From Streptomyces sp. LUP47B (GTDB lineage Bacteria; Actinomycetota; Actinomycetes; Streptomycetales; Streptomycetaceae): a stretch of 64,000 nucleotides of DNA. Positions 26,675-35,750 of this stretch are shown one piece after another; the first letter of the stretch is position 1; the number at the start of each line of letters is the position of its first letter. Made by a program: the position numbers and the translations under genes. The notes below the pieces were generated by a model. The model did no database searches, had not been told where the DNA came from, and saw only the letters and a program-made list of their open reading frames with translations. The stretch covers positions 539,762-603,761 of the forward strand of contig NZ_MJAH01000002.1 in NCBI RefSeq assembly GCF_001746295.1, in the 5' to 3' direction.

Positions 26675-27639
26675 CGGACGGTCTCCTTGGGCTGGTCGGT
26701 GACGTCGGCGCTGCCGGTCAGGGCGAAGAACACGTCGTCCAGGTCGGGGGTGTGCACGGACAGCTCGTCGGCCTCGACTCCGGCCGCGTCCAGCCAGTCG
26801 AGTACGGCCCGCAGTTCGCGCTGGCTGCCGTCGCTGGGGATCTGCAGGGCGAGGGCCTGGTCGTCGCGGCCGGCCTCACGCAGTGCGGTCGCCGCCTGTT
26901 CGTAGGCCTGCGGGTCGGAGAAGCGCAGTCGTACGTGACCGCCGGGGACGAGCCGCTTGAGCTCCTCGGCGCTGCCCTCGGCGACGAGTCTGCCGTGGTT
27001 GAGCACCGCGATGCGGTCGGCGAGCTGGTCGGCCTCGTCCAGGTACTGGGTGGTCAGGAGGACGGTCGTACCGCCCGACACCAGCTCGCGGATGATCTGC
27101 CACATGGTGTGGCGGCTGCGCGGGTCGAGGCCGGTGGTGGGCTCGTCCAGGAAGATGATCCGCGGGTCGCCGACCAGGGTCATGGCGATGTCGAGACGGC
27201 GTGCCATGCCTCCGGAGTAGGTGGACGCGGGCTTCTTCGCGGCCTCGGCGAGGTCGAAGCGTTCCAGCAGTCCGGCGGTGACCCTTCGGCCCTCCCGCTT
27301 GGAGAGGTGGTGCAGGTCCGCCATCAGGAGCATGTTCTCCTCGCCGGTGATCAGCCGGTCCACGGCGGAGAACTGTCCGGTGACCCCGATGGCGGCGCGT
27401 ACCGCCTGGGCCTCGGCCGTGAGGTCGTGGCCGCCGACCCTGGCCTGTCCGGCGTCCGCCGAGATCAGCGTGGACAGGATGTTGACCACCGTGGTCTTGC
27501 CCGCGCCGTTCGGCCCGAGGAGCGCGAAGACCGTCCCGGCGGGCACCCGGATGTCGATGCCGTCGAGGACGGTCTTGTCCCCGTAGGACTTGCGCAGCCC
27601 GTTGGCCGCGATCGCGAGTTCATGGTCCGTCGTCGTCAT
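26671..27639 (-). CDS. ABC exporter ATPase, DrrA-like
   Basis: A 322-aa ATP-binding subunit. Walker A GPNGAGKT (42-49), signature YSGGMARRLDIA (141-152), Walker B IIFLDEP, and the C-terminal extension typical of DrrA-type drug-resistance ATPases are present. It drives the DrrB-like permease encoded next. No good ribosome-binding site precedes the ATG, so the mRNA may be leaderless or nearly so. TTCA direct repeats at 11-bp period start about 24 bp upstream. Confidence 0.9.
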   Translation of the reverse strand: MTTTDHELAIAANGLRKSYGDKTVLDGIDIRVPAGTVFALLGPNGAGKTTVVNILSTLISADAGQARVGGHDLTAEAQAVRAAIGVTGQFSAVDRLITGEENMLLMADLHHLSKREGRRVTAGLLERFDLAEAAKKPASTYSGGMARRLDIAMTLVGDPRIIFLDEPTTGLDPRSRHTMWQIIRELVSGGTTVLLTTQYLDEADQLADRIAVLNHGRLVAEGSAEELKRLVPGGHVRLRFSDPQAYEQAATALREAGRDDQALALQIPSDGSQRELRAVLDWLDAAGVEADELSVHTPDLDDVFFALTGSADVTDQPKETVR

Positions 27640-28074
27640 GCCGCAGAGCGTGGGGCCAAGGCGATTCAGTACGGCTTCACTACGGTTTCAGCCGTCTGCG
27701 GTGACCTCTGAGTACTGAAACCAGCAGATCAGAGGCTGTACGGGACGGTGCCGTGCCGGTGACGGCGTGACGGCGGCACTCGTCTCCCGGTGCGTGCCCC
27801 CGACGGCCGCGCATCGGGAGGCGCGCGTAGGCATTCCGCGGGTGCCGGGGGACACAGGGAGGCACCTGCGATCACCCCTGCGGAAGATGCGTTGTGGATC
27901 ACCTCACGTCTCAAGGCCACTCGCGAAGTCTTCCGCGGGCCGTAAAAGTCTGCTCCGGTGGCGTCACATATGCATGTGCGCCGCCGTTAGGGTTGTGACC
28001 ACTGTGAGCATCTGGGGACCGCATCGGCGCCGAGTCCGCCGGGCCCCTGGACGCGCCCCCGAAACGAAGGTGCC
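27640..28074. other. 435-bp divergent intergenic region
   Basis: It separates the ABC exporter from the second MerR-like gene. Near the exporter it holds the 11-bp repeats at 27663-27695 and a copy of CTGAAACC (27715-27722) that mirrors GGTTTCAG (27684-27691). Near the MerR-like gene, CACATATGCATGTG at about 27965 is an imperfect palindrome. I see no gene. Confidence 0.5.
27663..27695. promoter_or_regulatory. three 11-bp direct repeats (SARP or PhoP box-like)
   Basis: GATTCAGTACG, GCTTCACTACG and GTTTCAGCCGT follow one another without gaps, so TTCA recurs at 27665, 27676 and 27687. An 11-bp period is the hallmark of SARP operators and also of Streptomyces PHO boxes. The block is 24 bp from the ABC ATPase start codon, close to where a -35 region would lie, and the nearby gene encodes a SARP-type protein. 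Confidence 0.5.
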
Positions 28075-28395
28075 ATGCCCGCCGAGACCTCTCCCGCCGG
28101 CAATCTCGATGACGACGACTACCCGGCCTACACGATGGGGCGGGCCGCCGACATCCTCGGCATCACCCCCGCCTTCCTCCGGGCCGTCGGTGAGGCGGAG
28201 CTGATCACGCCGCTGCGTTCGGAGGGCGGTCACCGCCGGTACTCCAAGGGTCAGTTGCGTATCGCCGCCCGGGCCCGTGAACTCGTCGACCAGGGCACCC
28301 CCGTCGAGGCGGCCTGCCGCATCATCGCCCTGGAGGACCGGCTCGCCGAGGCCCTCCGTCTGAACGAGCGGATGCGTCGACGGCCGGACGAATAA
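28075..28395 (+). CDS. small MerR-like HTH regulator (second copy)
   Basis: A 106-aa paralogue of the 17087 product. It shares DDDDYPAYTMGRAA, the LRSEGGHRRYS wing and the following helix RIAARARELVD. No ligand domain is present. AAGG precedes the ATG. It lies 250 bp upstream of the second csp gene on the same strand, whereas the first copy lies downstream of its module, so the association has survived a change of gene order. Confidence 0.85.
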   Translation: MPAETSPAGNLDDDDYPAYTMGRAADILGITPAFLRAVGEAELITPLRSEGGHRRYSKGQLRIAARARELVDQGTPVEAACRIIALEDRLAEALRLNERMRRRPDE

Positions 28396-28497
28396 CTGTC
28401 ACGGCGGCAACAGATTCACGTGCGGGGCGCGTCGAAGTTTTCAGCCCGGCCCCCACCAGAATTCGGGGCGGCGTAGATCCGCCTACCTACCGTGTGT

Positions 28498-28644
28498 TAC
28501 CGTGATAAAAGTTGCAGTTTTGGTTTCCGGAGAATTTCTATGAAGTTCCCCGGCGTCTTTCCGGTCTTCCGGAGGGGAGTCCATCGCGGCGACTCGGGGT
28601 CCGTACAGTGCGGGTCCCGGCACTGCCCCCTAGGGAGATTCAAT
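28498..28644 (+). promoter_or_regulatory. csp promoter and 135-nt leader (second module)
   Basis: TACCGT at 28498-28503 is a likely -10 box; 6 nt later comes AGTTGCAG (28510-28517), the same octamer found at the predicted start of the first csp transcript. The leader would be about 135 nt and contains several GC-rich complementary stretches; it ends with AGGGAGA before the ATG. Confidence 0.6.
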
Positions 28645-28848
28645 ATGGCATCTGGCACCGTGAAGTGGTTCAACGCGGAAAAGGGCTTCGGCTTCATCGA
28701 GCAGGACGGCGGCGGCGCCGACGTGTTCGCGCACTACTCGAACATCGCCACCTCCGGCTTCCGCGAGCTTCAGGAAGGCCAGAAGGTTACCTTCGACGTC
28801 ACGCAGGGCCAGAAGGGCCCGCAGGCCGAGAACATCGTTCCCGCCTGA
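28645..28848 (+). CDS. CspA-family cold-shock protein (second copy)
   Basis: A 67-aa cold-shock-domain protein with RNP motifs [11 protein letters not shown] and DVFAHYSNI. It differs from the first copy at few residues (for example ATSG for SAQG and TFDVTQ for SFDIAQ). The ATG at 28645 has AGGGAGA upstream; open frame further upstream belongs to the leader. It is followed by a terminator-like hairpin and a DEAD-box helicase gene, as in the first module. Confidence 0.95.
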   Translation: MASGTVKWFNAEKGFGFIEQDGGGADVFAHYSNIATSGFRELQEGQKVTFDVTQGQKGPQAENIVPA

Positions 28849-28870
28849 CGCTGACGCGTATCTTCACGGC

Positions 28871-28901
28871 TGGGGCCCGCACTCTTGGGGTGCGGGCCCT
28901 G
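28871..28901 (+). terminator. terminator/attenuator between csp and helicase (second module)
   Basis: GGGCCCGCAC (28873-28882) pairs with GTGCGGGCCC (28890-28899) over a 7-nt loop, with two flanking G-T pairs. The left arm is nearly identical to that of the first module's hairpin at 14973, while the distal part differs. No T-tract is present here. Confidence 0.65.
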
Positions 28902-28989
28902 TCCCATTGTCCCGAAGAATCTGAATTCTTCGTTTCTCCCCGGCTCTTTCTTGCGAATTCTCGTGCGGTTTCGCCGCGCCCCGGAGGAA

Positions 28990-29022
28990 TTCCTCGACAC
29001 GTGCCGCACGCATCGAGGAGGG
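28990..29022 (+). promoter_or_regulatory. hairpin covering the helicase ribosome-binding site (second module)
   Basis: TCCTCGA (28991-28997) pairs with TCGAGGA (29013-29019); after a small internal loop CGTG (29000-29003) pairs with CACG (29007-29010). The outer right arm overlaps the GAGGAGGG ribosome-binding site (29015-29022) of the helicase at 29033. The structure is kept relative to the first module while the sequence differs. Confidence 0.6.
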
Positions 29023-29032
29023 TTCCGCTCCC

Positions 29033-30478
29033 ATGAACCGCACCCGTCGCACCGGGAACAGCACCGGAAACAACGGGAACAACACGTCCCGTTTCCGCTC
29101 CTCCCGCGGCGCGAGCCACCAGCGCTCACGCCCGGCCGCCGCACCCGGCGGCGAGTTCACGCTCCCCACCACCGTCACCGAGGCGCTGCCCGCGGTGGAG
29201 GCGTTCGCCGACCTCGACCTGCCCGAGCGCCTGCAGGCCGCGCTCCGCACCGAGGGAGTGACCACACCCTTCCCGATCCAGGCGGCGACCCTGCCGAACT
29301 CCCTGGCCGGCCGTGACGTCCTGGGCCGTGGCCGCACCGGTTCGGGCAAGACGCTCGCCTTCGGTCTGCCCCTGCTGGCCCGCCTGGACGGCCGGCGTGC
29401 CGAGCCCCGGCATCCGCTCGCCCTGGTCCTGGTACCGACCCGCGAACTGGCCCAGCAGGTCACCGACGCGCTCACCCCCTACGCGCGGGCGCTGCGCCTG
29501 CGCGCGGCGACCGTCGTCGGCGGCATGTCGATCGGCCGTCAGGCGTCCGCGCTGCGGGCCGGCGCCGAGGTCCTCGTGGCGACCCCCGGCCGGCTCAAGG
29601 ACCTCATCGAACGCGGCGACTGCAGTCTGAGCCAGGTGACGATGACCGTCCTGGACGAGGCCGACCAGATGACCGACATGGGCTTCATGCCCCAGGTCAC
29701 CTACCTGCTCGACCAGGTCCGTCCCGACGGCCAGCGGATGCTGTTCTCCGCCACGCTCGACCGCAACATCGACCTGCTGGTGCGCCGCTATCTGCACGAC
29801 CCGGTGGTCCACTCGGTCGACCCGTCCTCGGGCACCGTCACCACCATGGAGCACCATCTCCTGCACGTCCGCGACGACGACAAGCACGCCACCGCCACCG
29901 AGATCGCCGCCCGCGACGGCCGCGTGATCATGTTCCTGGACACCAAGCACGCGGCGGAGCGGCTGGCCAAGCACCTGCTGTCGGTGGGTGTACGGGCCTC
30001 GGCGCTGCACGGCGGCAAGTCCCAGCCGCAGCGCACCCGGACCCTCGGCCAGTTCAAGGACGGTCAGGTGACGGTCCTGGTGGCCACCAACGTGGCGGCC
30101 CGCGGGATCCACGTCGACGACGTCGACCTCGTCGTCAACTTCGACCCGCCCGGCGACCACAAGGACTACCTGCACCGCGGCGGCCGTACGGCCCGCGCCG
30201 GCGAGTCCGGCACCGTCGTCACCCTGGTCCTGCCGCACCAGCGGCGCGCGGTGGACCGTCTGATGTCCGACGCCGGCGTCACCGCGCAGACCACCCGGGT
30301 CCGCCCGGGCGAGGCCGAACTGAACCGCATCACCGGAGCCCGCACTCCCTCCGGCGTGCCCGTCGTCCTCCCGGTCCCGGCCGCCGCCGAGCCGCCCAAG
30401 CGCTCCGGGGCCCCCGGGCGGAGCCGCAGCGGCCGTCCCGCGCGGGGCCGCCGCCGCTCCACCCCCACCAGCCGATAG
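29033..30478 (+). CDS. DEAD-box RNA helicase (second copy)
   Basis: A 481-aa paralogue of the 15124 product with intact Q motif, GRTGSGKT, PTREL, DEAD, SAT and HRGGRTARAGESG. N- and C-terminal tails are basic and low in complexity (Asn/Gly-rich at the front, Arg/Gly/Ser-rich at the end). The protein unwinds RNA at the expense of ATP. It is preceded by csp and a hairpin over its ribosome-binding site, and followed by a terminator and a small conserved gene. Confidence 0.93.
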   Translation: MNRTRRTGNSTGNNGNNTSRFRSSRGASHQRSRPAAAPGGEFTLPTTVTEALPAVEAFADLDLPERLQAALRTEGVTTPFPIQAATLPNSLAGRDVLGRGRTGSGKTLAFGLPLLARLDGRRAEPRHPLALVLVPTRELAQQVTDALTPYARALRLRAATVVGGMSIGRQASALRAGAEVLVATPGRLKDLIERGDCSLSQVTMTVLDEADQMTDMGFMPQVTYLLDQVRPDGQRMLFSATLDRNIDLLVRRYLHDPVVHSVDPSSGTVTTMEHHLLHVRDDDKHATATEIAARDGRVIMFLDTKHAAERLAKHLLSVGVRASALHGGKSQPQRTRTLGQFKDGQVTVLVATNVAARGIHVDDVDLVVNFDPPGDHKDYLHRGGRTARAGESGTVVTLVLPHQRRAVDRLMSDAGVTAQTTRVRPGEAELNRITGARTPSGVPVVLPVPAAAEPPKRSGAPGRSRSGRPARGRRRSTPTSR

Positions 30479-30492
30479 CCGTACGACCCACG

Positions 30493-30529
30493 GACGGGGT
30501 CCGGTGGCCGCGCCACCGGCGTCCCCGTC
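30493..30529 (+). terminator. hairpin after second helicase gene
   Basis: GACGGGG (30493-30499) and CCGGTGG (30501-30507) pair with CCACCGG (30513-30519) and CCCCGTC (30523-30529), leaving small bulges. It begins 15 bp after the helicase stop. Confidence 0.6.
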
Positions 30530-30602
30530 GAGAAGGAGACGAACAGGGCCGCACCCTGGCCGTTCTCACCGTCACGTCCCGACCGCTCCCCGTGGAGGCA
30601 CC

Positions 30603-30905
30603 ATGCGCATCGTCATCGCACGTTTTCCCTTCGACCTGACCATGAGCGAGGTCGAGAGGTCGATGGAGGGCGTTCAGCCCGAACCCGCCACCGGCACGTG
30701 TGTGACCGTCGGCCGCCATGTCTACCCGGTCAAGCAGGTCGGCCAGGTGATCACCCGGCAGGACCGCCGCGACTTCACCGCCAACGAGGTGAGCAGGGCC
30801 CTGACCCGGCTCGGCTTCACCTGCCACGAGGTCCAGCCGCCCCGCCCGGAGGCCTTCAACGACCCGTCGGCGTCCCTCCCCTGGGCCGACACCCCGCTGG
30901 GCTGA
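30603..30905 (+). CDS. conserved small protein of unknown function
   Basis: A 100-aa soluble protein beginning MRIVIARFPFDLTMSEVE, with a compact alpha/beta pattern and no recognised motif. GGAGG at 30594-30598 fixes the ATG at 30603. It follows the second csp-helicase pair on the same strand, so a link to RNA metabolism is possible, but nothing in the sequence proves it. The first module has no counterpart. Confidence 0.75.
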   Translation: MRIVIARFPFDLTMSEVERSMEGVQPEPATGTCVTVGRHVYPVKQVGQVITRQDRRDFTANEVSRALTRLGFTCHEVQPPRPEAFNDPSASLPWADTPLG

Positions 30906-31197
30906 ACCGCCGGGCACCACGGCCGACGCCGTGGAGCCTGCGGGAACAGGAGTACGACCCGGCCCCCGACCCCCGTCCGGCTCGCGTCCACCCACCCGGC
31001 CCCCACCCGCTCGCCGGTCAGCAGGTTCCACACCTGTACTCCGCACTCCGGGTGCCCAGATCGCTCCGTTCCGTTTCCCAGCCCCGCCAAGCGTGCAAGA
31101 CTGCGGCTCCGCACGGCAGAGCCGCCGTGTGCCTCCTGTCCTCGCGTGCCTCCTGTCATCGCTTGAGCGGGGAGCTGCGCGGCGCGACGCTGGGGGC

Positions 31198-33633
31198 ATG
31201 GACAGCAGGGGCAGCACACCCGGAGGCACCGTGGACGGACGCGTACCCGAGGACCTGGCGGTCGTCGTCGACGCGGTCGGGACGGTCACGGTGTGGAGCG
31301 CCGGGGCACGGCAGCTGCTCGGATACGAGGCCGAGGAGGTCGTAGGACGTCCTGCGGCCGGACTGCTCGCGGCCGATCTGCCCGAGTCCGCGCGGCGCCA
31401 TGTGGCCGTCGGCCGGCGCTGGGCCACCGAGGTGGCGCTGCGGCACCGGGACGGCGGCCGGGTCGTCGTACGGCTGACGGGGACACCGCTCGCGGACGGC
31501 GACGGCGGGCGGCCGTGGCTGGTGACCCCCGCGGCCCCGGAGCATGTGGCCGGACCCGTCGAACCGGACGCGGAGGCCCTGTGGGACCTCACGCTCGCCC
31601 AGCTGCCCGTGCCGGTGGCGGTCTACGACCGTGAGGCCCGGCTGGTGTCGGCCAACGAGGCCATGACCCGGGTGATGGGCCGCAGCCTGACCGAGATGCG
31701 CGGCCTGACCCTGTGGGACATAGAGCCGAACCCGCCCTTCGACGAGTACGACCGCCTCCAGCGGCAGGTCCTGCGCACCGGCGAGCCGGTCTTCCACGAG
31801 AACTTCGGACAGGCGCCCGGCGAGGTCCGGGACCACGCCTGGTCGATGTTCCTCTCGCCGCTGAAGGACGAGAGCGGGGCGGTGCGGGGCGTGTCCGCGG
31901 CCGTCTTCGACACCACGGAGCAGTACTGGGCCCGCCGTCGCCTCGCCATCCTCAACGACGCCAGCATCCGCATCGGCAGCACCCTGGACGTGACCCGGAC
32001 CGCCGACGAGCTCGCCGAGGTGGCGGTGACGGGCTTCGCGGACTTCGTCACCGTGGACCTGCTGGAGTCGGTGGCGCTCGGCGAGGAACCGGAACCGGTG
32101 CCGCCGGACCGGCCGGTCACCCTGCGCCGTACGGCCCAGCGGTCGGTCCTCGACGGCTGCCCCGAGTCGGTGGTCCCGACCGGCGCGACGACGCTCTACC
32201 CGGTGGACACACCCCCGATGCGGGCCCTGATCGCCGGCCGCGGCACCCTGACGTCGGCCGCGGACCCCGGGATGCAGCGGTGGATCGAGGCCTCCCGGGG
32301 CCGCGCCGAAGCCGTGAGCAGGCACATGATCCACTCGGTGATGATGGTGCCGCTGCGCGCCCGTGGGGTCACCCTGGGCCTGGTGCACTTCCTGCGGCAC
32401 CGTACGGCGGAGCCCTTCAGCGAGGACGACGTGCTGCTCGCGGAGGAGATCGTCGCGAGGGCGGCGGTGAGCGTGGACAACGCCCGCCGCTACACCCATG
32501 AACGCCGCACCGCGCTCACCCTCCAGCGCAGCCTCCTCCCCGAGCGCCCGCCGGACCTGGCGGCGATGCAGGTGGCGTACCGCTATCTCCCTGCGGGCTC
32601 CGGCGCGGACGTCGGCGGGGACTGGTTCGACGTCATCCCGCTGTCCGGCGCCCGGGTCGCCCTGGTCGTGGGTGACGTGGTGGGCCACGGCATCCACGCC
32701 TCGGCGACGATGGGCCGCCTGCGGACGGCCGTACGGACACTCGCGGACGTGGACCTCGCCCCCGACGAGCTCCTCACCCAGCTCGACGACCTGGTCGTCA
32801 GGCTCGACCGGGAGGAAGGGCCGCAGGCCGGCGGGCGGGCTCAGGCCCCGACGCCGGGCGAGGTGGGGGCCACCTGCCTGTACGCGGTCTACGACCCGGT
32901 TTCCCGCCGCTGCACGATGGCCCGTGCCGGCCACCCGCCGCCGGCCGTGGTCACCCCCGACGGCGAGGTCCGCTTCCTGAACCTCCCGACCGGCCCCCCG
33001 CTCGGCCTGGGCGGTCTGCCGTTCGAGTCCGTCGAGGTGGAACTGGCGGAGGGCAGCCTGCTCGCCCTCTACACCGACGGCCTGGTCGAGGCGGCCGACC
33101 GCGACATCGAGGACGGCCTGAACCTGCTGCGCGGGGCGCTCGCCGAAAAGGCGGGCCCGCTGGAGGAGACCTGCGACCGGGTCCTGCGGACGGTCCTGCC
33201 GGCCCGCCCCGCCGACGACATCGTCCTGATGCTGGCCCGCACGTCGGCCCTGGACACCGCGAGGGTCCGCACCTGGCAGCTCCCGCGCGACCCGGCGGCC
33301 GTGGCGCGGGCACGGAAGTCGGCGAGCGAGCAGGTGACGGCGTGGGGGCTGGGCGATACGGCTTTCGCGACGGAACTGATCGTCAGCGAGCTGGTCACCA
33401 ACGCCGTCCGCTACGGCGACGACCCGGTCGTCCTACGGCTGATCCGGGACACGGCGCTGATCTGCGAGGTGTCCGACGGCAGCAGCACGGCTCCGCATCT
33501 GCGGCGGGCGAGGGTGTTCGACGAGGGTGGGCGGGGGCTGCTGCTGGTCGCGCAGATGGCGGAGCGATGGGGGAGCCGGCAGACGGCCACGGGGAAGACG
33601 ATCTGGGCGGAACTGGGGTTACCGGGCGATTAG
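31198..33633 (+). CDS. PAS-PAS-GAF-PP2C (SpoIIE) phosphatase with HATPase domain
   Basis: An 811-aa multidomain regulator: two PAS domains (about 15-115 and 130-240), GAF (about 255-440), a SpoIIE-type PP2C phosphatase (about 455-665, with DVGGDWFDVI, GDVVGHGIHAS and ALYTDGLVEAADRD), and an RsbW-like ATPase (about 690-805, with ELVTNAVRYG). Such proteins control anti-sigma/anti-anti-sigma switches in stress and development. Codon 808 is TTA (33619-33621), the rare leucine codon read by bldA tRNA in Streptomyces, so full-length protein may appear only late in development. The ATG at 31198 has GGGGG upstream; the preceding open frame looks non-coding. Confidence 0.88.
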   Translation: MDSRGSTPGGTVDGRVPEDLAVVVDAVGTVTVWSAGARQLLGYEAEEVVGRPAAGLLAADLPESARRHVAVGRRWATEVALRHRDGGRVVVRLTGTPLADGDGGRPWLVTPAAPEHVAGPVEPDAEALWDLTLAQLPVPVAVYDREARLVSANEAMTRVMGRSLTEMRGLTLWDIEPNPPFDEYDRLQRQVLRTGEPVFHENFGQAPGEVRDHAWSMFLSPLKDESGAVRGVSAAVFDTTEQYWARRRLAILNDASIRIGSTLDVTRTADELAEVAVTGFADFVTVDLLESVALGEEPEPVPPDRPVTLRRTAQRSVLDGCPESVVPTGATTLYPVDTPPMRALIAGRGTLTSAADPGMQRWIEASRGRAEAVSRHMIHSVMMVPLRARGVTLGLVHFLRHRTAEPFSEDDVLLAEEIVARAAVSVDNARRYTHERRTALTLQRSLLPERPPDLAAMQVAYRYLPAGSGADVGGDWFDVIPLSGARVALVVGDVVGHGIHASATMGRLRTAVRTLADVDLAPDELLTQLDDLVVRLDREEGPQAGGRAQAPTPGEVGATCLYAVYDPVSRRCTMARAGHPPPAVVTPDGEVRFLNLPTGPPLGLGGLPFESVEVELAEGSLLALYTDGLVEAADRDIEDGLNLLRGALAEKAGPLEETCDRVLRTVLPARPADDIVLMLARTSALDTARVRTWQLPRDPAAVARARKSASEQVTAWGLGDTAFATELIVSELVTNAVRYGDDPVVLRLIRDTALICEVSDGSSTAPHLRRARVFDEGGRGLLLVAQMAERWGSRQTATGKTIWAELGLPGD

Positions 33634-33708
33634 GTTGGCCGGGTTGCCCGATGTGCAAGGGACTGCAAATGGAACGGTGACTTCACCCTCCTGTGCGACG
33701 ATGCGCCC

Positions 33709-34800
33709 GTGAACGCACCCTCCAGCCCTCCCTCAGGCGGATCCCCTACGGCGCCCGCCTCCAAGTTCCCTGGTTTCGCGGCGGAGTTCAAGGACGCCGT
33801 GACGCTCAGGGCCTTCGGCCTGGTGCTCGGCGGCCTGCTGGTCCAACTGGCCTTCATCGTCTCGTACGTGGGCGCCTTCCACTCCCCCACCCCGCAGCGG
33901 ATCCCGGTGGCCGTGGTGGCCCCCCAACAGGTGTCCGCGAAGATCGTCGCCCAGCTGAACGCCCTGGACGGCGACCCGGTGAAGGCGACGGCGGCTTCCA
34001 GCACGGCTGTTGCGCGCGAGTGGGTCCTGACCCGGCGTACGGACGCGGCCTTCCTCTTCGACGCGACGGGCACCCATGACACCCTGCTCGTCGCCTCGGC
34101 GGGCGGCCCGTCGGTCTCCCAGACGGCGACCCAGATCGCCCAGCGGATCGAGGCGTCGGAGAAACGCGGGATCGCGGTGACGGACATCCGCCCGCCCAAC
34201 CCCGGCGACGGCCGCGGCATGACGTCCTTCTACCTGGTCCTGGGCTGGGTGATCGGCGGCTATCTCACCGCGACGATCATGGGCATGGCGTCGGGCTCCC
34301 GCCCGGCGAACCGTCCCCGCACCCTGATCCGCCTCGCGGTCCTGATCCCGTACGCGGTGGTGTCGGGCGTGGCCGGAGCGGTGATCGTGGGCCCGGTGTT
34401 CGACGCGCTGGGCGGCCACTTCTGGGCACTGAGCGCGATCGGAGCCCTCACGGTCATGGCCTCGGCGGCGACGGCGCTGGGGTTGCAGACCCTGCTGGGC
34501 CTGCTCGGCACGGGACTGGTCGTCCTGCTGTTCGTGGTCCTCGGCAACCCGAGCTCGGGCGGCGTCTACCCGGCCCCCCTGCTCCCCGACTTCTGGAGCG
34601 CCATCGGCCAGGCGCTGCCGCCGGGTGCGGGGACGACGCTGGTCCGCAACACGGTGTACTTCTCGGGCCATGCGACGAGTTCGGCGCTGTGGGTGCTGGG
34701 CGCGTACGCGGTGGGAGGAGCGGCGCTGGCGTGGGGCGCGTCCTGGTGGCGGGAAGGCCGGGGGGCCGACGCGGGGGCGCGGGCGTCGGCGGCTGCCTGA
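33709..34800 (+). CDS. ABC-2-like polytopic membrane protein
   Basis: A 363-aa protein with one membrane segment near residue 40, an external domain of about 120 aa, and five more segments in the C-terminal half, matching YhgE/Pip-type or ABC-2-like permeases. No ATPase gene adjoins it. The GTG start lacks a convincing ribosome-binding site. Function unknown; transport or envelope maintenance is possible. Confidence 0.75.
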   Translation: MNAPSSPPSGGSPTAPASKFPGFAAEFKDAVTLRAFGLVLGGLLVQLAFIVSYVGAFHSPTPQRIPVAVVAPQQVSAKIVAQLNALDGDPVKATAASSTAVAREWVLTRRTDAAFLFDATGTHDTLLVASAGGPSVSQTATQIAQRIEASEKRGIAVTDIRPPNPGDGRGMTSFYLVLGWVIGGYLTATIMGMASGSRPANRPRTLIRLAVLIPYAVVSGVAGAVIVGPVFDALGGHFWALSAIGALTVMASAATALGLQTLLGLLGTGLVVLLFVVLGNPSSGGVYPAPLLPDFWSAIGQALPPGAGTTLVRNTVYFSGHATSSALWVLGAYAVGGAALAWGASWWREGRGADAGARASAAA

Positions 34801-35044
34801 CGGGCGGTACGGCGTCCGCAGGGGGACGCGTGATGGTCGAGCGGCTCGGGTGAAGGAGGGTGCGTCAGACCATGGCCGGCCGGTCCACCAGCAACGCCGT
34901 CCTCCACCGGGTGTCCTCCGGCGACAGCTCAGAAAGACGGCGGCCGCGTGCCGCTGATCCTGTCCCGATCCCTGGTGACGACCGCAGACAGTACGCTGAA
35001 ACCAGCGGGATCGCGCCCGCGACTCAGTGTCCGGGAGGTGCTTC

Positions 35045-35611
35045 GTGACGGCCGAGATGGTGGCCCCGGCGTGGATGCATGAGCAGATCACGGCGGAGGA
35101 GTACGAGTCCTGGTCCGAGGAGCAGTGCGCCGGCATCGAGATCGTGGACGGGATGGTGGTCGTGACTCCGAGCGCGTCCAAGCGACACAACCGGCTGGCA
35201 CGGATTCTGGCGAACTCCCTGGATGCCGCCGCGGGCCCGGAGTGGAACGCCGACACGGACTTCGACGTCCGGCTTCAGGACGTCCCGCTCACCAATCGCC
35301 GCCCGGACGTCGTCGTGTACCGCGCGGACACGATCGACATCGCGCCCACCCGCCCCGAGCACGTTCTGCTGGTCGCGGAGGTGGTGTCACCAGGCTCGGA
35401 GACCACCGACCGGATCGTGAAGGTCGACCAGTACGCCAAGGCAGGCATCGGCTTCTACTGGCGGATCGAGCAGGCCGCGACAGGCGTCCCCCTCGTGTAC
35501 ACCTACGTACTCGACCCCGCGACGAAGACCTACCGGGACGGAGACGTGTTCACCGGCGTACTGAAGGCAGCGGCCCCCTTCCCGGTGGAGATCGACCTCG
35601 GTCAGGTCTGA
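35045..35611 (+). CDS. Uma2-family (DUF820) putative endonuclease
   Basis: A 188-aa PD-(D/E)XK-fold protein. The core residues are visible in RRPDVVVY, LLVAEVVSPGSETTDRIVKVDQYA and FYWRIEQ. The family is very common in Streptomyces and cyanobacteria, and is predicted to be a nuclease with unknown targets. GGGAGGTG lies before the GTG at 35045; an upstream in-frame GTG at 35027 would put that site inside the gene. Confidence 0.85.
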   Translation: MTAEMVAPAWMHEQITAEEYESWSEEQCAGIEIVDGMVVVTPSASKRHNRLARILANSLDAAAGPEWNADTDFDVRLQDVPLTNRRPDVVVYRADTIDIAPTRPEHVLLVAEVVSPGSETTDRIVKVDQYAKAGIGFYWRIEQAATGVPLVYTYVLDPATKTYRDGDVFTGVLKAAAPFPVEIDLGQV

Positions 35612-35750
35612 CCCGCGCTCCGCTCAGCAGCTCTTGTGATCATGTCACCGGCCTGTGACAACGCTGTCCTCAAATGATGGCTCCGGGATCCCTCCGGCTC
35701 GTAGGCGCCTCATATGGATCGAGCAACCAATCGATTCCCAGGGGGATTTC

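Noticed and set aside
22747-27639. SARP regulator and exporter as part of a new biosynthetic cluster
   Set aside because: No biosynthetic enzyme is encoded beside them; flanking genes are general functions.
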